From DMER64 sp049652385 (GTDB taxonomy: Bacteria > Bacteroidota > Bacteroidia > Bacteroidales > UBA932), in assembly GCA_049652385.1 (NCBI GenBank), contig JBASDX010000006.1, positions 1 to 64,000 of the forward strand: a stretch of 64,000 nt of DNA. The letters run 5' to 3'. Below the pieces are notes generated by a model. That model was not told where the DNA came from. It saw nothing but the letters and a program-made list of their open reading frames with translations, and searched no databases. The position numbers and the translations under genes were made by a program. This document shows, piece after piece, positions 26,748 to 36,631 of the stretch. Position 1 is the stretch's first letter. Each line of letters begins with the position of its first letter.

Positions 26748-28580
26748 ATGAATCACAATATATTTAAAGCTGCTGTTTGTGCTGTTCTGCTCTGTACAGC
26801 ACTAGCGTGCGAAAAGGATGTAAAACCCGAGAAGATCAATCCCGATGAGCTGAGGGTTCTTACAATCTCCCAACTGAAAGATTTTAATGAAGGCAAACTG
26901 ACAGCAAAAGTTAAAATTCCTGCTGTGGTAATGAGTACTCCGGAGATTGTTGGTTCTACAATGTTTACTATTCAGGATGGATACGAATCGAGAGATGGTA
27001 TCCTGATTAACCACCAAACGGCACACAATTATAAGGCAGGCGATAACATTGTTATAGACATAGACGGTTGTAACCTGACTAAAGATGACGTCTTTTGTAC
27101 CATAACCATTCCGAATAACGAAAATGTCACAAAGGGTACCGCTGCTGTCGCCCCATACGGTGCCGTAATCATAGACAAAGCAAAACTGCAAAGCGGCAAC
27201 TATCAATCTATGTATGTTGGTCTATCCGGTTATGAGGTAATTGACGATCAAATAGCTGAAAAGGTGGGAAAAACACTGAAATTCGTTAACAAGGACAGCG
27301 ACACCATTCTTGTAATCACCTCTTCTTCTGCCTCCTTTGCGGGAGAGACTGTGCCGGAATTAAGCGGGACAATCAAAGGTATAGTTTTATACCAAAACGG
27401 AGAATATGTCCTGTCCCCGCAAAATCTATCGGATTTTGCACAGTTGACAGAAAAGCGGTTCAAGATTAAAGGAGATAACAATGCCATACTTGTTTGGAGC
27501 GAGGGTTCCTCTTTAGATAGTTACCTGTCAGAAGCTTCAGTTAATGAGGTCGAGGGAGCCGTTTCTCTTGATGCAAATGGCACACAACCGGCCAACTGTT
27601 TTATAGTTGACAAACCCGGTGTATACCGTTTCTTTGCAATGAACCCGCTAGGCGAATATCCTGCAGGTATTCCGGAAGAAACACAAATTTATATTACTGT
27701 AGAGGGAGTTGGCGGAAACACTGTAGTAGGTTACGTTGATCCGGCCAGCAAAAAAATTCTCTGGACCTGGCATATTTGGGCAAGCACCGTTTCTCTTGCA
27801 GAAATGACCTTAACACACAATACCACGGCAACCGATAACAATAAAACGGTATCAAGATCTATTGTCATGCTTGATAGATTATTGGGTGCCAACAATACCA
27901 CACCGGGAACCGTTGGGCCTCATGGCTTATATTACCAGTGGGGAAGAAAAGACCCTATGATTGGTGTTAGTATCATTGGTCAGTTCAGCAGTTCAGAAGA
28001 TGAGAGTGAAACCGAAATTGGCGGAGCTGCTACGGCAACATCTTCTGTTAATAAAACGTTTGTTCCGGATTGGTATTACGACGACAGTAATGAAGAAACA
28101 AAAACACACCAGGGAGCAAGTGCCCATCCAACCAGATATATCTCCAACAACGACAACAATCCTTCATATGCAGACAAGACGTGGCCGGATATAGCAAATC
28201 CTTGTCCTTACGGTTTTCACATTCCGGATGAAAATGAGAGCAAGGCAATATGGGGAGTGAATGGGGCTTTGAAATACAGCGGTTTGGGATTGGTATATCA
28301 TGCCGATGGGACAACGGAAGGTATGGATACAGCAAGAGATTTAGGTTTTGTCCTCAAAGGTTTGGATATTTGGTTCCCAAATAACGGAAACCGTGCAAGA
28401 AAGGCCGGTCGTATGTTGAACCTGGGAAGGCAACATCATTATTGGTGCAATTATTTAAATGCTGCCGGTACAAACGGATATGCAGCAAGAATAAGAAATG
28501 ATGAGATTAACCCGGGTGCCGCCATCAACAGAGGCAATGCAACCGGTATCCGTTGTGTAAAGGATTATAAAGAAGAATAA
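26748..28580 (+). CDS. Surface lipoprotein with DUF5689 and a C-terminal FISUMP-like domain
   Basis: 610 aa. Lipobox in LCTALACEKD. Residues about 30-200 look like DUF5689 (LRVLTISQLKDF, IPAVVMSTPE, FTIQDG), found in surface proteins near SusCD pairs. The C-terminal half contains WTWHIW, MLDRLLGA, YYQWGRKDP, CPYGFHIPDE and a final GIRCVKD, the pattern of the Fibrobacter-paralogous/FISUMP-type domain common in Bacteroidetes surface proteins. It probably helps bind ligand on the cell surface. The gene follows susD by 12 bases. Confidence 0.75.
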   Translation: MNHNIFKAAVCAVLLCTALACEKDVKPEKINPDELRVLTISQLKDFNEGKLTAKVKIPAVVMSTPEIVGSTMFTIQDGYESRDGILINHQTAHNYKAGDNIVIDIDGCNLTKDDVFCTITIPNNENVTKGTAAVAPYGAVIIDKAKLQSGNYQSMYVGLSGYEVIDDQIAEKVGKTLKFVNKDSDTILVITSSSASFAGETVPELSGTIKGIVLYQNGEYVLSPQNLSDFAQLTEKRFKIKGDNNAILVWSEGSSLDSYLSEASVNEVEGAVSLDANGTQPANCFIVDKPGVYRFFAMNPLGEYPAGIPEETQIYITVEGVGGNTVVGYVDPASKKILWTWHIWASTVSLAEMTLTHNTTATDNNKTVSRSIVMLDRLLGANNTTPGTVGPHGLYYQWGRKDPMIGVSIIGQFSSSEDESETEIGGAATATSSVNKTFVPDWYYDDSNEETKTHQGASAHPTRYISNNDNNPSYADKTWPDIANPCPYGFHIPDENESKAIWGVNGALKYSGLGLVYHADGTTEGMDTARDLGFVLKGLDIWFPNNGNRARKAGRMLNLGRQHHYWCNYLNAAGTNGYAARIRNDEINPGAAINRGNATGIRCVKDYKEE

Positions 28581-28588
28581 ATCGTTAC

Positions 28589-29695
28589 ATGATGTATACC
28601 TACATAAAAAACACACTCCTTGTTGCCTTGCTGATATGTACAACTGCAACGTGCAAGTGCTCATCGGAATCGAATGATCCCGAAGTGCCCGATAAGCATG
28701 AAACTTCCCAATATTTCCCCGGTAAAGATTGGGAGACAACCTCACCCGAGACAATGGGATATAGCTCAGAAAAGTTTGCAGCCCTCAAAACAGAAATTGA
28801 AAAAAGGTTGACGACAACTCATCTGATGGTGGTAGTTTCCGGGAAGGTCATTTTCTCTATGGGAGATCTCTCTTACAATGCAAAGATTGCCTCCTGCAGA
28901 AAAAGTTTACTGTCCATGCTTTATGGAAAATATGTTGAGGATGGCACCATTGATCTAGAGGCTACGCTTAAGGACCTGAAAATTGACGATATTGGTGGAC
29001 TCCTGGATATAGAAAAAAAAGCAAAGGTACGCCATCTGATTACAGCCAGATCGGGTGTGTTTCATCCGGCCTCAAACACAGGTGATGATTACAAATATGC
29101 ACCGGCAAGAGGAAGTGTGGAGCCCGGTACCTACTTTTTATATAACAACTGGGACTTCAACTGTGCCGGAGGTATTTTTGAACAGTTGGCAGGTATGGAT
29201 ATCTACTCGGCTTTTTACAAAGACATAGCCTTACCTATTGGAATGCAGGATTATAGGCTTGCTAATCAAAAAAAGTCAGGTGACCTGACTCTCTCAAAAT
29301 ACCCTGCGTATCATTTTTGGATTTCCACCAGAGATATGGCCAGAATCGGATACCTGATGCTGAGAGAAGGAGAATGGGACGGCCAACAAATTATTAGTAA
29401 GGATTGGGTAAAGACCACAACCTCTGTTGTTACTCCCCGCTCAGAAATGAACCCCTCTTCACGTCATTCCCATGAATTCGATTACGGATATTTGTGGTGG
29501 ATTTTCAACAAAGAATTCACCGGTTACGACCCAACGGTATATAAAGACGGTTATACAGCCACAGGTTTAGGAGGTCAATATATCACTGTTCTACCACAAT
29601 TGGATATGGTTATTGCTCATAAAGACATAAACTCGCAAATGGAAAAATCAACATATTATATGTTAATAAAAAAGATTGCTGAATGTAAACAGTAA
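28589..29695 (+). CDS. Serine hydrolase, class C beta-lactamase/D-aminopeptidase fold, lipoprotein
   Basis: 368 aa. N-terminal signal with Cys at about 22-24 (TATCKCSS). The catalytic S102-C-R-K105 is the SxxK motif, YNNWDFN provides the Y-x-N, and TATGLGGQYI near the end replaces the usual KTG/HTG strand. The family includes DD-peptidases, D-aminopeptidases and esterases. In this locus a D-aminopeptidase or similar peptidase role fits a P1 peptidase and an Asp/Glu racemase, but substrate is inference. It is the last plus-strand gene before a convergent regulator. Confidence 0.85.
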   Translation: MMYTYIKNTLLVALLICTTATCKCSSESNDPEVPDKHETSQYFPGKDWETTSPETMGYSSEKFAALKTEIEKRLTTTHLMVVVSGKVIFSMGDLSYNAKIASCRKSLLSMLYGKYVEDGTIDLEATLKDLKIDDIGGLLDIEKKAKVRHLITARSGVFHPASNTGDDYKYAPARGSVEPGTYFLYNNWDFNCAGGIFEQLAGMDIYSAFYKDIALPIGMQDYRLANQKKSGDLTLSKYPAYHFWISTRDMARIGYLMLREGEWDGQQIISKDWVKTTTSVVTPRSEMNPSSRHSHEFDYGYLWWIFNKEFTGYDPTVYKDGYTATGLGGQYITVLPQLDMVIAHKDINSQMEKSTYYMLIKKIAECKQ

Positions 29696-29728
29696 GTCTT
29701 GCATCCTTAATAGGTTAGGTTGTTTTTT

Positions 29729-29761
29729 GATAATGACAGACTCCATTAGTCTGTCATTATC
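29729..29761. terminator. Perfect 14-bp inverted repeat between convergent genes
   Basis: GATAATGACAGACT at 29729-29742 and its exact complement at 29748-29761 enclose a 5-base loop. It lies between the serine hydrolase and the convergent regulator and covers the regulator stop codon. The only T run precedes the stem, so it is not a textbook intrinsic terminator, but the place and strength make a bidirectional stop or 3'-end stabiliser likely. Confidence 0.5.
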
Positions 29762-31101
29762 TCTATAAATGACTTCCTGAAATCTTCATTGTACAATTGA
29801 GCATACTCTTTAATGAAATTTGCATACAGCTGCTTTGCAAAGCTATGGTTCCCAATTTCTTTGTAAGCTCTGCATTTATATTTTAAGGCTATTTCATCCA
29901 AAGAATCAAATAAGAAAATTGCATTCGCAACAGCTATAACAAGCTCAGGATTATCTTTAATATTGAACGTGAGTAAGAATTTTTCCAAGTAATCAACTAC
30001 CTGATCAGCAACATTTGATTTAATGCTTTCCAGCCAAAGATATTCACAACGATAAAGAAGGCCACCGCTTTTAATGATATCAAGCAAGGAGTTTATTTTT
30101 GATACCGATCGGTCATCTGATGTAATTATATTTATAAAATCGTAATAATCTATGTTGATTTGCTCAGACTCAAAAGCTATGAATTCACCGTTTCTGGAAA
30201 TGGAGTGTTCCCCCACGGTATCCAATACTTTCTTAAGCTTTGCCAAATAAACCGAACGGTTGTTCCTTGCACTTTGCGGATCCTTATCAAACCATAAAAT
30301 ATAGTTAAGAGTGCTTATGGAAACACCACCATCTTGATGATGGCATAGTAATAAGCAAAAGAGTTCTCTAAGTGTAGGAGAGAATTTTCGGGTAATATCT
30401 GTTCCGAATTTATCATAGACTCTAAATTCTCCAAATAATCTTACAGACGCTTTTGTGAGCGGATACTGATTGTCGCTGTCCCGTGATGTTTTATTCTCTG
30501 CCAGAAGGCTTTGTTCTTGTCTTTTAGCTTTGTATTTAAAGTAAAAATATATGAGAAAATCAACAATAAATAAAATTACAACTCCATAAATTACTTTCAG
30601 GGGAATATTTGACTTCTGAGTGCTTATGATAGAAACCTCTGCAAATGTAATATGTTCGTTCTCTGCAGGCAGGCAAATATGATAAGAAATGTCTTTATCA
30701 ATATTTATATCATGAAATGTAACCGTTTCTTCTTGAGATGAAATTAAGATTTTATTCTTCTGTACAAATAGACAAAATTCTATAGAATCACTATTTGCAA
30801 AAGCGCTCTTTTTTGTGTCTGCAGATTTAACATATTCCGGTGAAATAAGTGTATATCTTCGGGTTGAATCGCAGGATTCCACCAGAAATGCCAGTTTGAT
30901 GTAATCATGTATTTCAAAAGCTATCAACGGAAAAGAATAATTTTCTGGTTGCGAATTGAAGTGCAAGGTTACTTTTATTTCTGTATTAGGCATCAAATGA
31001 GTTTTAATGCCACTATTTTGCAGTTGTTGATCGTAAGCAAATGTGCTGTTGCATACGATTACCACAAGAATAAATCCCAGTAAGAAGTTTTTATTTGGCA
31101 T
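29746..31101 (-). CDS. Membrane-bound winged-helix (SARP/BTAD-like) transcription regulator
   Basis: 451 aa. N-terminal signal (FLLGFILVVIVC), a beta-rich extracytoplasmic region of about 150 residues, one membrane helix (VVILFIVDFLIYFYFKY, about 180-197), then a cytoplasmic winged-helix domain beginning ASVRLFGEFRVYD with LRELFCLLL and a helical C-terminal tail resembling the bacterial transcriptional activator domain. The design suggests a one-protein sensor that reads a periplasmic signal and switches on nearby genes. It sits inside the scavenging locus, facing it, with the divergent DcuC gene upstream. Confidence 0.72.
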   Translation of the reverse strand: MPNKNFLLGFILVVIVCNSTFAYDQQLQNSGIKTHLMPNTEIKVTLHFNSQPENYSFPLIAFEIHDYIKLAFLVESCDSTRRYTLISPEYVKSADTKKSAFANSDSIEFCLFVQKNKILISSQEETVTFHDINIDKDISYHICLPAENEHITFAEVSIISTQKSNIPLKVIYGVVILFIVDFLIYFYFKYKAKRQEQSLLAENKTSRDSDNQYPLTKASVRLFGEFRVYDKFGTDITRKFSPTLRELFCLLLCHHQDGGVSISTLNYILWFDKDPQSARNNRSVYLAKLKKVLDTVGEHSISRNGEFIAFESEQINIDYYDFINIITSDDRSVSKINSLLDIIKSGGLLYRCEYLWLESIKSNVADQVVDYLEKFLLTFNIKDNPELVIAVANAIFLFDSLDEIALKYKCRAYKEIGNHSFAKQLYANFIKEYAQLYNEDFRKSFIEIMTD

Positions 31102-31152
31102 CTTTTTAAATTAACTATAAATTTAAATATTATTATGTGATATGCATAGCCT

Positions 31153-32514
31153 ATGTTAATTATTAGTGGCATTTTAGCAATACACCTGGCAGTATTGACC
31201 GGATATCTTTTATGGAAAAATTCCGCCCCGGCCGTTACGCTCCTGGGCATGGGTATAATCATGTTTATCCTTGCCTACTTCTTTAATGTCAATGAGTACC
31301 ACTTAATTAGTGGTGATAGTTTTTTAAGATCCTTCTATGGCAATATTTACGATGCGTTCACCAATCGTTTGTTAGAAGCAGGTTTGCTTATTATGCTCTT
31401 TGGGGGCTATATTGAATATATGAAAAAGATAAAAGCCAGTGATGCAATTATCTATATAATGATGCGCCCGGTTTCTGTATTTAAAACAAATCCGTATCTC
31501 TTCTCTATCATCATTATTCCTATAGGAATGATTATTTACCTGGCACTTCCTTCAGCAACGGCCATGGGATTGTTTTTTATGGCAACCATATATCCGGTTT
31601 TATTGGGATTAGGTGTAAGCAGGGGATTCGCTCTGTCGGTCATTTCTGCTTGTACTGTTTTTGATGTGGGCGTTGCATCATGGAATAGCAATATAGCGGC
31701 AGAGGCTTTACAAATGGATATTTCACAGTATTTTTCCATTCAACTGCCTATAATGATTCCACTCATTTTTATTTTAATGCTTTCTGTTTATTTATCAAAC
31801 AAATATTTTGATAAAAAAGAATCCAAAACACAACCCATAAAACCGCATATGGTAAAGATTGAGGATTGGACAGAAGTTCCGCATCTTTTTTATGCATTAT
31901 TCCCAATATTACCCCTCTTGATATTATTTATTTCGCCATACCAAATTCGTATTACATCAAGCCTGTCCATATCCATAATCATTTCTTTTTTTATTGTTGG
32001 AATCATTGATGCTATAATGAAGAAATCATTTCTTGAAGCATTAAAATCCATGGACTGTTTCTGGGAAGGTTTTGGGAAGATTTGTATGTCTGTTGTGGTG
32101 CTTATGATATGTGCCGATATCTTTTCGCAAGGTCTTATCAGAATGGGATTTATTGATTTTATCGTTCTTATATTGACTATTTTACCGGTTAGTAAATTTG
32201 TACTTATGTTTATACTCGGTATTGTAGTCTTTTTTGCCGTACTTCTGGTTGGAAGCGGAGTCTCTCTATTCTCTTCCATTTTACCCTTGTTGCCTGAATT
32301 AGCGGCAACAATTGGAGTATCTACCCTTGCATTGACAGTATCTATGCAACTTATTACAGGTATTGCCAGAATAGCCTCTCCCATTGCTATTATTGTACTT
32401 ACTATAACAAAATTAGCCGGTGTTTCACCCATACCTCTAATAAAGAGAAATATCATTCCCATGCTGGTTGTGTCTTTTTCAGTAATGATTATTGGCTACT
32501 TTTTCATTCATTAA
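31153..32514 (+). CDS. DcuC-family anaerobic C4-dicarboxylate transporter
   Basis: 453 aa with about 12 hydrophobic helices. DcuC-like blocks: GLLIMLFGGYIEYMKKI, PSATAMGLFF, SACTVFDVG and a C-terminal ITGIARIASPIA. DcuC carriers exchange or export C4-dicarboxylates such as fumarate and succinate in anaerobes. It is divergent from the regulator with a 51-bp gap. If the locus feeds on aspartate-containing peptides, deaminated fumarate or succinate would be a sensible exported product; that is inference. Last AT-rich gene of the locus. Confidence 0.85.
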   Translation: MLIISGILAIHLAVLTGYLLWKNSAPAVTLLGMGIIMFILAYFFNVNEYHLISGDSFLRSFYGNIYDAFTNRLLEAGLLIMLFGGYIEYMKKIKASDAIIYIMMRPVSVFKTNPYLFSIIIIPIGMIIYLALPSATAMGLFFMATIYPVLLGLGVSRGFALSVISACTVFDVGVASWNSNIAAEALQMDISQYFSIQLPIMIPLIFILMLSVYLSNKYFDKKESKTQPIKPHMVKIEDWTEVPHLFYALFPILPLLILFISPYQIRITSSLSISIIISFFIVGIIDAIMKKSFLEALKSMDCFWEGFGKICMSVVVLMICADIFSQGLIRMGFIDFIVLILTILPVSKFVLMFILGIVVFFAVLLVGSGVSLFSSILPLLPELAATIGVSTLALTVSMQLITGIARIASPIAIIVLTITKLAGVSPIPLIKRNIIPMLVVSFSVMIIGYFFIH

Positions 32515-32525
32515 ACGCTTTTCGT

Positions 32526-33344
32526 ATGCACAAAATCCTCACCCTCATAGCGGCCCTGCTGCTGATTGCAGGACCGGCCCACAGCCAGAAACCGGAACAA
32601 ATCCCCGGCTCGGTGTTCTACGAAAGCATACGGGAATTGTCCTTTGAAGACAGGGAGCTGGCCATCCGGGAGCAATTTGAAAACGGCAACTTTCCGGAGT
32701 TCCTGCTGCAATTTGTGCCTATAGACACCACCCTGGCCGATGCCCAAGGTGCCCTGCACCGCGTTACTTTTTACGTATCTCCCGATTATTTGTCCGTTGG
32801 TACGACGGAGGATTATTTTATCATCCCCCTGGGACCTAAAACGGCCCAGAAAGTGGCCGATCGCCTGGAGGCTTCCCTGCCCACTCCCAAAGTGGTGGAT
32901 ATGGTGTATGAGAAATCCGTGCTGAAATTGGAGCCCTTTAATTTTATCCCCCGAGGCATCCGTAATACCACACCCGATATCCTCTACGACCATTCCAAAA
33001 TAGTGCAGGCGCAGCGCAAAGCCGCCGGGTACGTGCCGGGCGTTTTTGTAGCCGGCACCAAGAAAGACATTGTGATTTCCGGCAAATTGGCCGATACCAC
33101 CCGCACGCACCACGTAACCATTTACGGCTGGCACAAACTGGACGGCATCCGCATCCAGCCGGTGACTAACATCCACATAGACACGTACGTGGACTACAGC
33201 CACGGAGCACGCCTGGTGTCCAATCGGGTACTGATTGACGGCAAGGAGTATGACTACCGCCGCGTGCTGCAGGACCCCATGCTACATACTTTGTTGAACG
33301 ACGAGCCCGCCCCGCTCCAAAAAACAGCCTACCCGTATGAATAG
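32526..33344 (+). CDS. Secreted protein of unknown function, 272 aa
   Basis: Signal peptide (LTLIAALLLIAGPAHSQ) and about 250 mature residues. Not recognised. The visible patterns are PGSVFYESI near the start, RVTFYVSPDYLSVG, FIPLGP-like and a C-terminal DTYVDYSHGARLVS with a possible nucleotide- or metal-binding look. It starts 11 bases after the DcuC stop, but codon usage and GC content change sharply here, so it probably belongs to the resident chromosome, not to the locus upstream. Convergent with the NRPS-like gene. Confidence 0.7.
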   Translation: MHKILTLIAALLLIAGPAHSQKPEQIPGSVFYESIRELSFEDRELAIREQFENGNFPEFLLQFVPIDTTLADAQGALHRVTFYVSPDYLSVGTTEDYFIIPLGPKTAQKVADRLEASLPTPKVVDMVYEKSVLKLEPFNFIPRGIRNTTPDILYDHSKIVQAQRKAAGYVPGVFVAGTKKDIVISGKLADTTRTHHVTIYGWHKLDGIRIQPVTNIHIDTYVDYSHGARLVSNRVLIDGKEYDYRRVLQDPMLHTLLNDEPAPLQKTAYPYE

Positions 33345-33351
33345 CCGCTTG

Positions 33352-36300
33352 CTAGACGGCTTGTTCTTGAAAATATTTCAGATAGACCGTTAGCAAATCC
33401 TCTTTCTCTAGCAAGTCCGGAATGTCCGTATCTTTCAGAAAACGGGTGGTATTGGTTATGTCGTATTTGGGCTGCAAATCCCCAAAGCGGTTGACCAGGG
33501 AATCGCTCCGTTTCCTCAGCTCCGGGGTATCTTCCGGGAATAACGAGGCCAGTACCCTCAAGGGGTTTTCACGGATATCGGCTTGCAACAGGGCATCGCG
33601 CCAGCGGCCGTAACGCACCAGCTTGTTCCGGTATCCCATACGGCGGATGGCCTTGACCATCGTACGTACCGTGAAGGCTTCCGGGTTCAGCAGATTGAAC
33701 GCCAGTCCGCATGCCTCGTTCTGCCTGGAAATGTGGGCAATGGCCCGGCTTACGTAATCCACCGGCACAATCCGCAGCCGCGTTTTCAGCCGGGGCGACA
33801 TGCGCATCTGGATGCTGCCTACTATCAACCGGCTGAGCAAATCTTTCGTCTCCCAGATGCCGTGCACCGTGTCTCCGGTAATCTCTCCGGGACGGAAGAC
33901 GCACGCCCTTAAGCCTCGGTCCTGCGCTATTTGGACGAGTTTTTCCGATACCCATTTTGTTTCCGAGTAGCCCAGCGTAAAGCCTTCTCCGGAGGTCAGC
34001 GGATCGTTTTCGTACACCGTTTTACCCAGGTGCGAGGGGTTGTCGTACACGCTGTAGGAAGACACGTAGTGGAAATACTTGGGCCGGCCCTTGCAGGCAA
34101 AACGCAAGCACTCGCGCGTACCGTCCACGTTGGCGTCTTTCATATACGCATACGGGAACAGGAAATTGAGTACGGCGCCGTTGTGGTAGACGGCATCTAT
34201 TCGCCGGCTCAGCTCTTCATACACGTTTTCCTCCATGCCGAGCATCGGCAAATCCAGAGCCCCCGGAACGGCTGTCAGGCGCGCCGCGTACTCGTCTTTC
34301 CAGCAGCGGTAATGCTTCATGTTGGCTGCAATCCGCTCCATCCCCGCCCGGGCGTCTTCTGCCCGCACGTGGCAATACACCGTAAAGTCAGGCTCCGGGT
34401 TCTGCTCCAACAGCGAGCGGATCAGGAACGCTCCCAAAAACCCCGTGCTGCCTGTCAAAAACACGTTTTTGCTCTCTGACGGCAGGTGGTCGTACGGACC
34501 CTCAGGGACAATGGCATCGTCCAGGGTGCATTCCTGCTGCAAGTCGGTTTTCATGCCCATGCCGCCGCCCTCCAGCAAATGGCTCTGCACGTATTGCGCA
34601 AGGACATTGACCGAAGCATTGGGTCCGATTTTAGTAACATCCAGCGTGATACCGAAGGCTTCCTCAATCCGGAATACACATTCCACCAGCCGGAGCGAAT
34701 CGCCTCCCAATTCCAGAAAGCCGGCATCGGGGTCGTAATCGTCCCGCTCCAACAGGCTGTCGAACACGGCTTTCACCTTCTGGTGGATGCCGTCCAGGGC
34801 CGTATGCGGATCGGGCGCCGTCTTGCGGGCCCCTGCATGGCTCTTGCTGCTGAACAACACGCCCGGCATCCCGGCCAGATAAAGTTCCCTGACCTTGTGC
34901 GTACGGATTTTGCGGTTGTCCGTACGGGGCAATGTGTTTTTCCTGACAAATACGATATCGGCAAAAGAAAATTCAAAGACCCGGGCCGTTTCCCTGTTGA
35001 TGCGTGAGGCCAGGATGGCAAAATCGTGCTGCGTTTTATCGGTTTCCACACACGCCACAACCGTCTCCCGGCCGTTGACGGCTGCCGTGAAAAAGACCAA
35101 GGTATCTGTAGCCAAGGCAGCGATGTGTTTTTTCAGCGTCACGGCAATATCCTGCGGATACACGTTTTCTCCGTTGATGACCAGCATCTCTTTGCTGCGG
35201 CCGGTCATGTAAAAACGGCCCTCGTGAAGGGCACCCATATCGCCCGTACGGTAAAAATACCCGTCATACCCCGCTATACGCATCTTGAAATGCTGCGATT
35301 CTTTGGGGTTTTTCCAATACCCCGTGCAGACGCTTTCCCCCCGGATGTACATCTCGCCAATTTCGCCTTCCCCGCACGCCTGACCCGTTTCCGGGTTTAC
35401 CGCCACCATGGTCAGGCCTTTTATGGGCGGGCCGAGGCTAACCAGCTCCTTCCCCTGTCCCGGAGGGCACAGCTGAAAGCGGTTTTTGCGCAGGGCCTCC
35501 TCCTGCAGCCACACGTTCCGGCTGCTCTCCAGCGAGGCCGTAGCCAGGCACACATTCTCGGCCATGCCGTACCCGCTGGCAAACACCCGCTCGCTCAGTC
35601 CGAACAGCTCGGCAAAAGCCCGCTGCGTAGCCGGATCCACAAACTCGGACCCGCTCATGAAATACCGCACGTGGGACAGGTCGTACTCCAGCGCGGCCGG
35701 CGGCGTGAGGATGTTCGGAAACAAGGCATACGCGCTGTTGGGCGCCAGCGTAATCGTGGCTTTGAAATCCTGAAGGACCCTTAGCCACAGGGTAGGTTTT
35801 TTAAGAAATTGCCTGGTCTCCAGGAAGAAGACTTTGCCGTCTTTGGCTGTTACGGGCAGGAAAATGCCAAAAAGCAGCCCCATGTTGTGGAAAAACGGAA
35901 CCCACAACGCCAGCCTTTGGCCGGTGGAATAATCGTAGCGGTCCTGCACCTGGTCTATGTGGACCATCAGGTTGTTAAGGGTAACCTGCACGCCTTTGGG
36001 CTCGTTCGTGGAACCCGACGTGTATTGCAGATAAATCACCTCGTCCCGCCCCGCCATATGCTGCAGCAACGCATGCCCCCGCCCCTGCTCCAGCACCTCC
36101 TGTAGCAAAACGTCCAATTGTTGAGTACCAATCAAGTCCGTATACAGCCTCTGAAGGCGGAGGGCCTGGAGCGGCGCCTTTTTCAGCAGTTGTCTGGCCG
36201 GTTGGGCAGACGCTCCGTTCTTTTTTCCGCCGGTGGCCTTCTCCTCGCGGGCCGCTTCTTGTTCCAGGGCGTAGTTGGAGATGATGAACCTGGGTTTGCA

Positions 36301-36624
36301 CGATTTGACCACGGACACAAACCGCTCCGTTTTCCCCTCGTCAATGGGCGGAGGGATGATGGTAAAAATGGTGCCGGCCATGATGGCTCCGTATACGGCA
36401 TATATGGTTCCGGGATCTTGCAGCGAGAAAATCACCACCCGGTCTCCTTTTCTGGCGCCTTTTTCTTGTAACGCGCGGGTTATGGCCAACGCGTTTTTCA
36501 AGACCGTCTGCAGGGTAACCTCTGTTACAGCGGCCTTGTCTGTGGAGTAGTCAAGGAAATTCAGGATCTTTCCATGCGGATTTTCCTTCACCCTCTCCAG
36601 CAATATGTCTACAATGCTTTTCAT
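33352..36624 (-). CDS. NRPS-like acyl-AMP ligase / carrier / thioester reductase
   Basis: About 1090 aa in three domains. An adenylation domain of the fatty acyl-AMP ligase kind (YLQYTSGSTNEPKGV, WVPFFHNMGLL, YRTGDMG, RSKEMLVINGENVYPQD) covers about 1-570. A phosphopantetheine carrier follows with LGGDSLRLVE. A Rossmann thioester-reductase (VFLTGSTGFLGAF, HVSSYSVYDN, GYSETKWVSE) ends the protein. The expected chemistry is activation of an acid, loading on the carrier and reductive release as aldehyde or alcohol. A GTG at 36642 would extend the N-terminus and overlap the upstream gene; the ATG at 36624 is preferred. It forms an operon with the condensation-type gene. Confidence 0.88.
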   Translation of the reverse strand: MKSIVDILLERVKENPHGKILNFLDYSTDKAAVTEVTLQTVLKNALAITRALQEKGARKGDRVVIFSLQDPGTIYAVYGAIMAGTIFTIIPPPIDEGKTERFVSVVKSCKPRFIISNYALEQEAAREEKATGGKKNGASAQPARQLLKKAPLQALRLQRLYTDLIGTQQLDVLLQEVLEQGRGHALLQHMAGRDEVIYLQYTSGSTNEPKGVQVTLNNLMVHIDQVQDRYDYSTGQRLALWVPFFHNMGLLFGIFLPVTAKDGKVFFLETRQFLKKPTLWLRVLQDFKATITLAPNSAYALFPNILTPPAALEYDLSHVRYFMSGSEFVDPATQRAFAELFGLSERVFASGYGMAENVCLATASLESSRNVWLQEEALRKNRFQLCPPGQGKELVSLGPPIKGLTMVAVNPETGQACGEGEIGEMYIRGESVCTGYWKNPKESQHFKMRIAGYDGYFYRTGDMGALHEGRFYMTGRSKEMLVINGENVYPQDIAVTLKKHIAALATDTLVFFTAAVNGRETVVACVETDKTQHDFAILASRINRETARVFEFSFADIVFVRKNTLPRTDNRKIRTHKVRELYLAGMPGVLFSSKSHAGARKTAPDPHTALDGIHQKVKAVFDSLLERDDYDPDAGFLELGGDSLRLVECVFRIEEAFGITLDVTKIGPNASVNVLAQYVQSHLLEGGGMGMKTDLQQECTLDDAIVPEGPYDHLPSESKNVFLTGSTGFLGAFLIRSLLEQNPEPDFTVYCHVRAEDARAGMERIAANMKHYRCWKDEYAARLTAVPGALDLPMLGMEENVYEELSRRIDAVYHNGAVLNFLFPYAYMKDANVDGTRECLRFACKGRPKYFHYVSSYSVYDNPSHLGKTVYENDPLTSGEGFTLGYSETKWVSEKLVQIAQDRGLRACVFRPGEITGDTVHGIWETKDLLSRLIVGSIQMRMSPRLKTRLRIVPVDYVSRAIAHISRQNEACGLAFNLLNPEAFTVRTMVKAIRRMGYRNKLVRYGRWRDALLQADIRENPLRVLASLFPEDTPELRKRSDSLVNRFGDLQPKYDITNTTRFLKDTDIPDLLEKEDLLTVYLKYFQEQAV

Positions 36625-36631
36625 GTCACTT

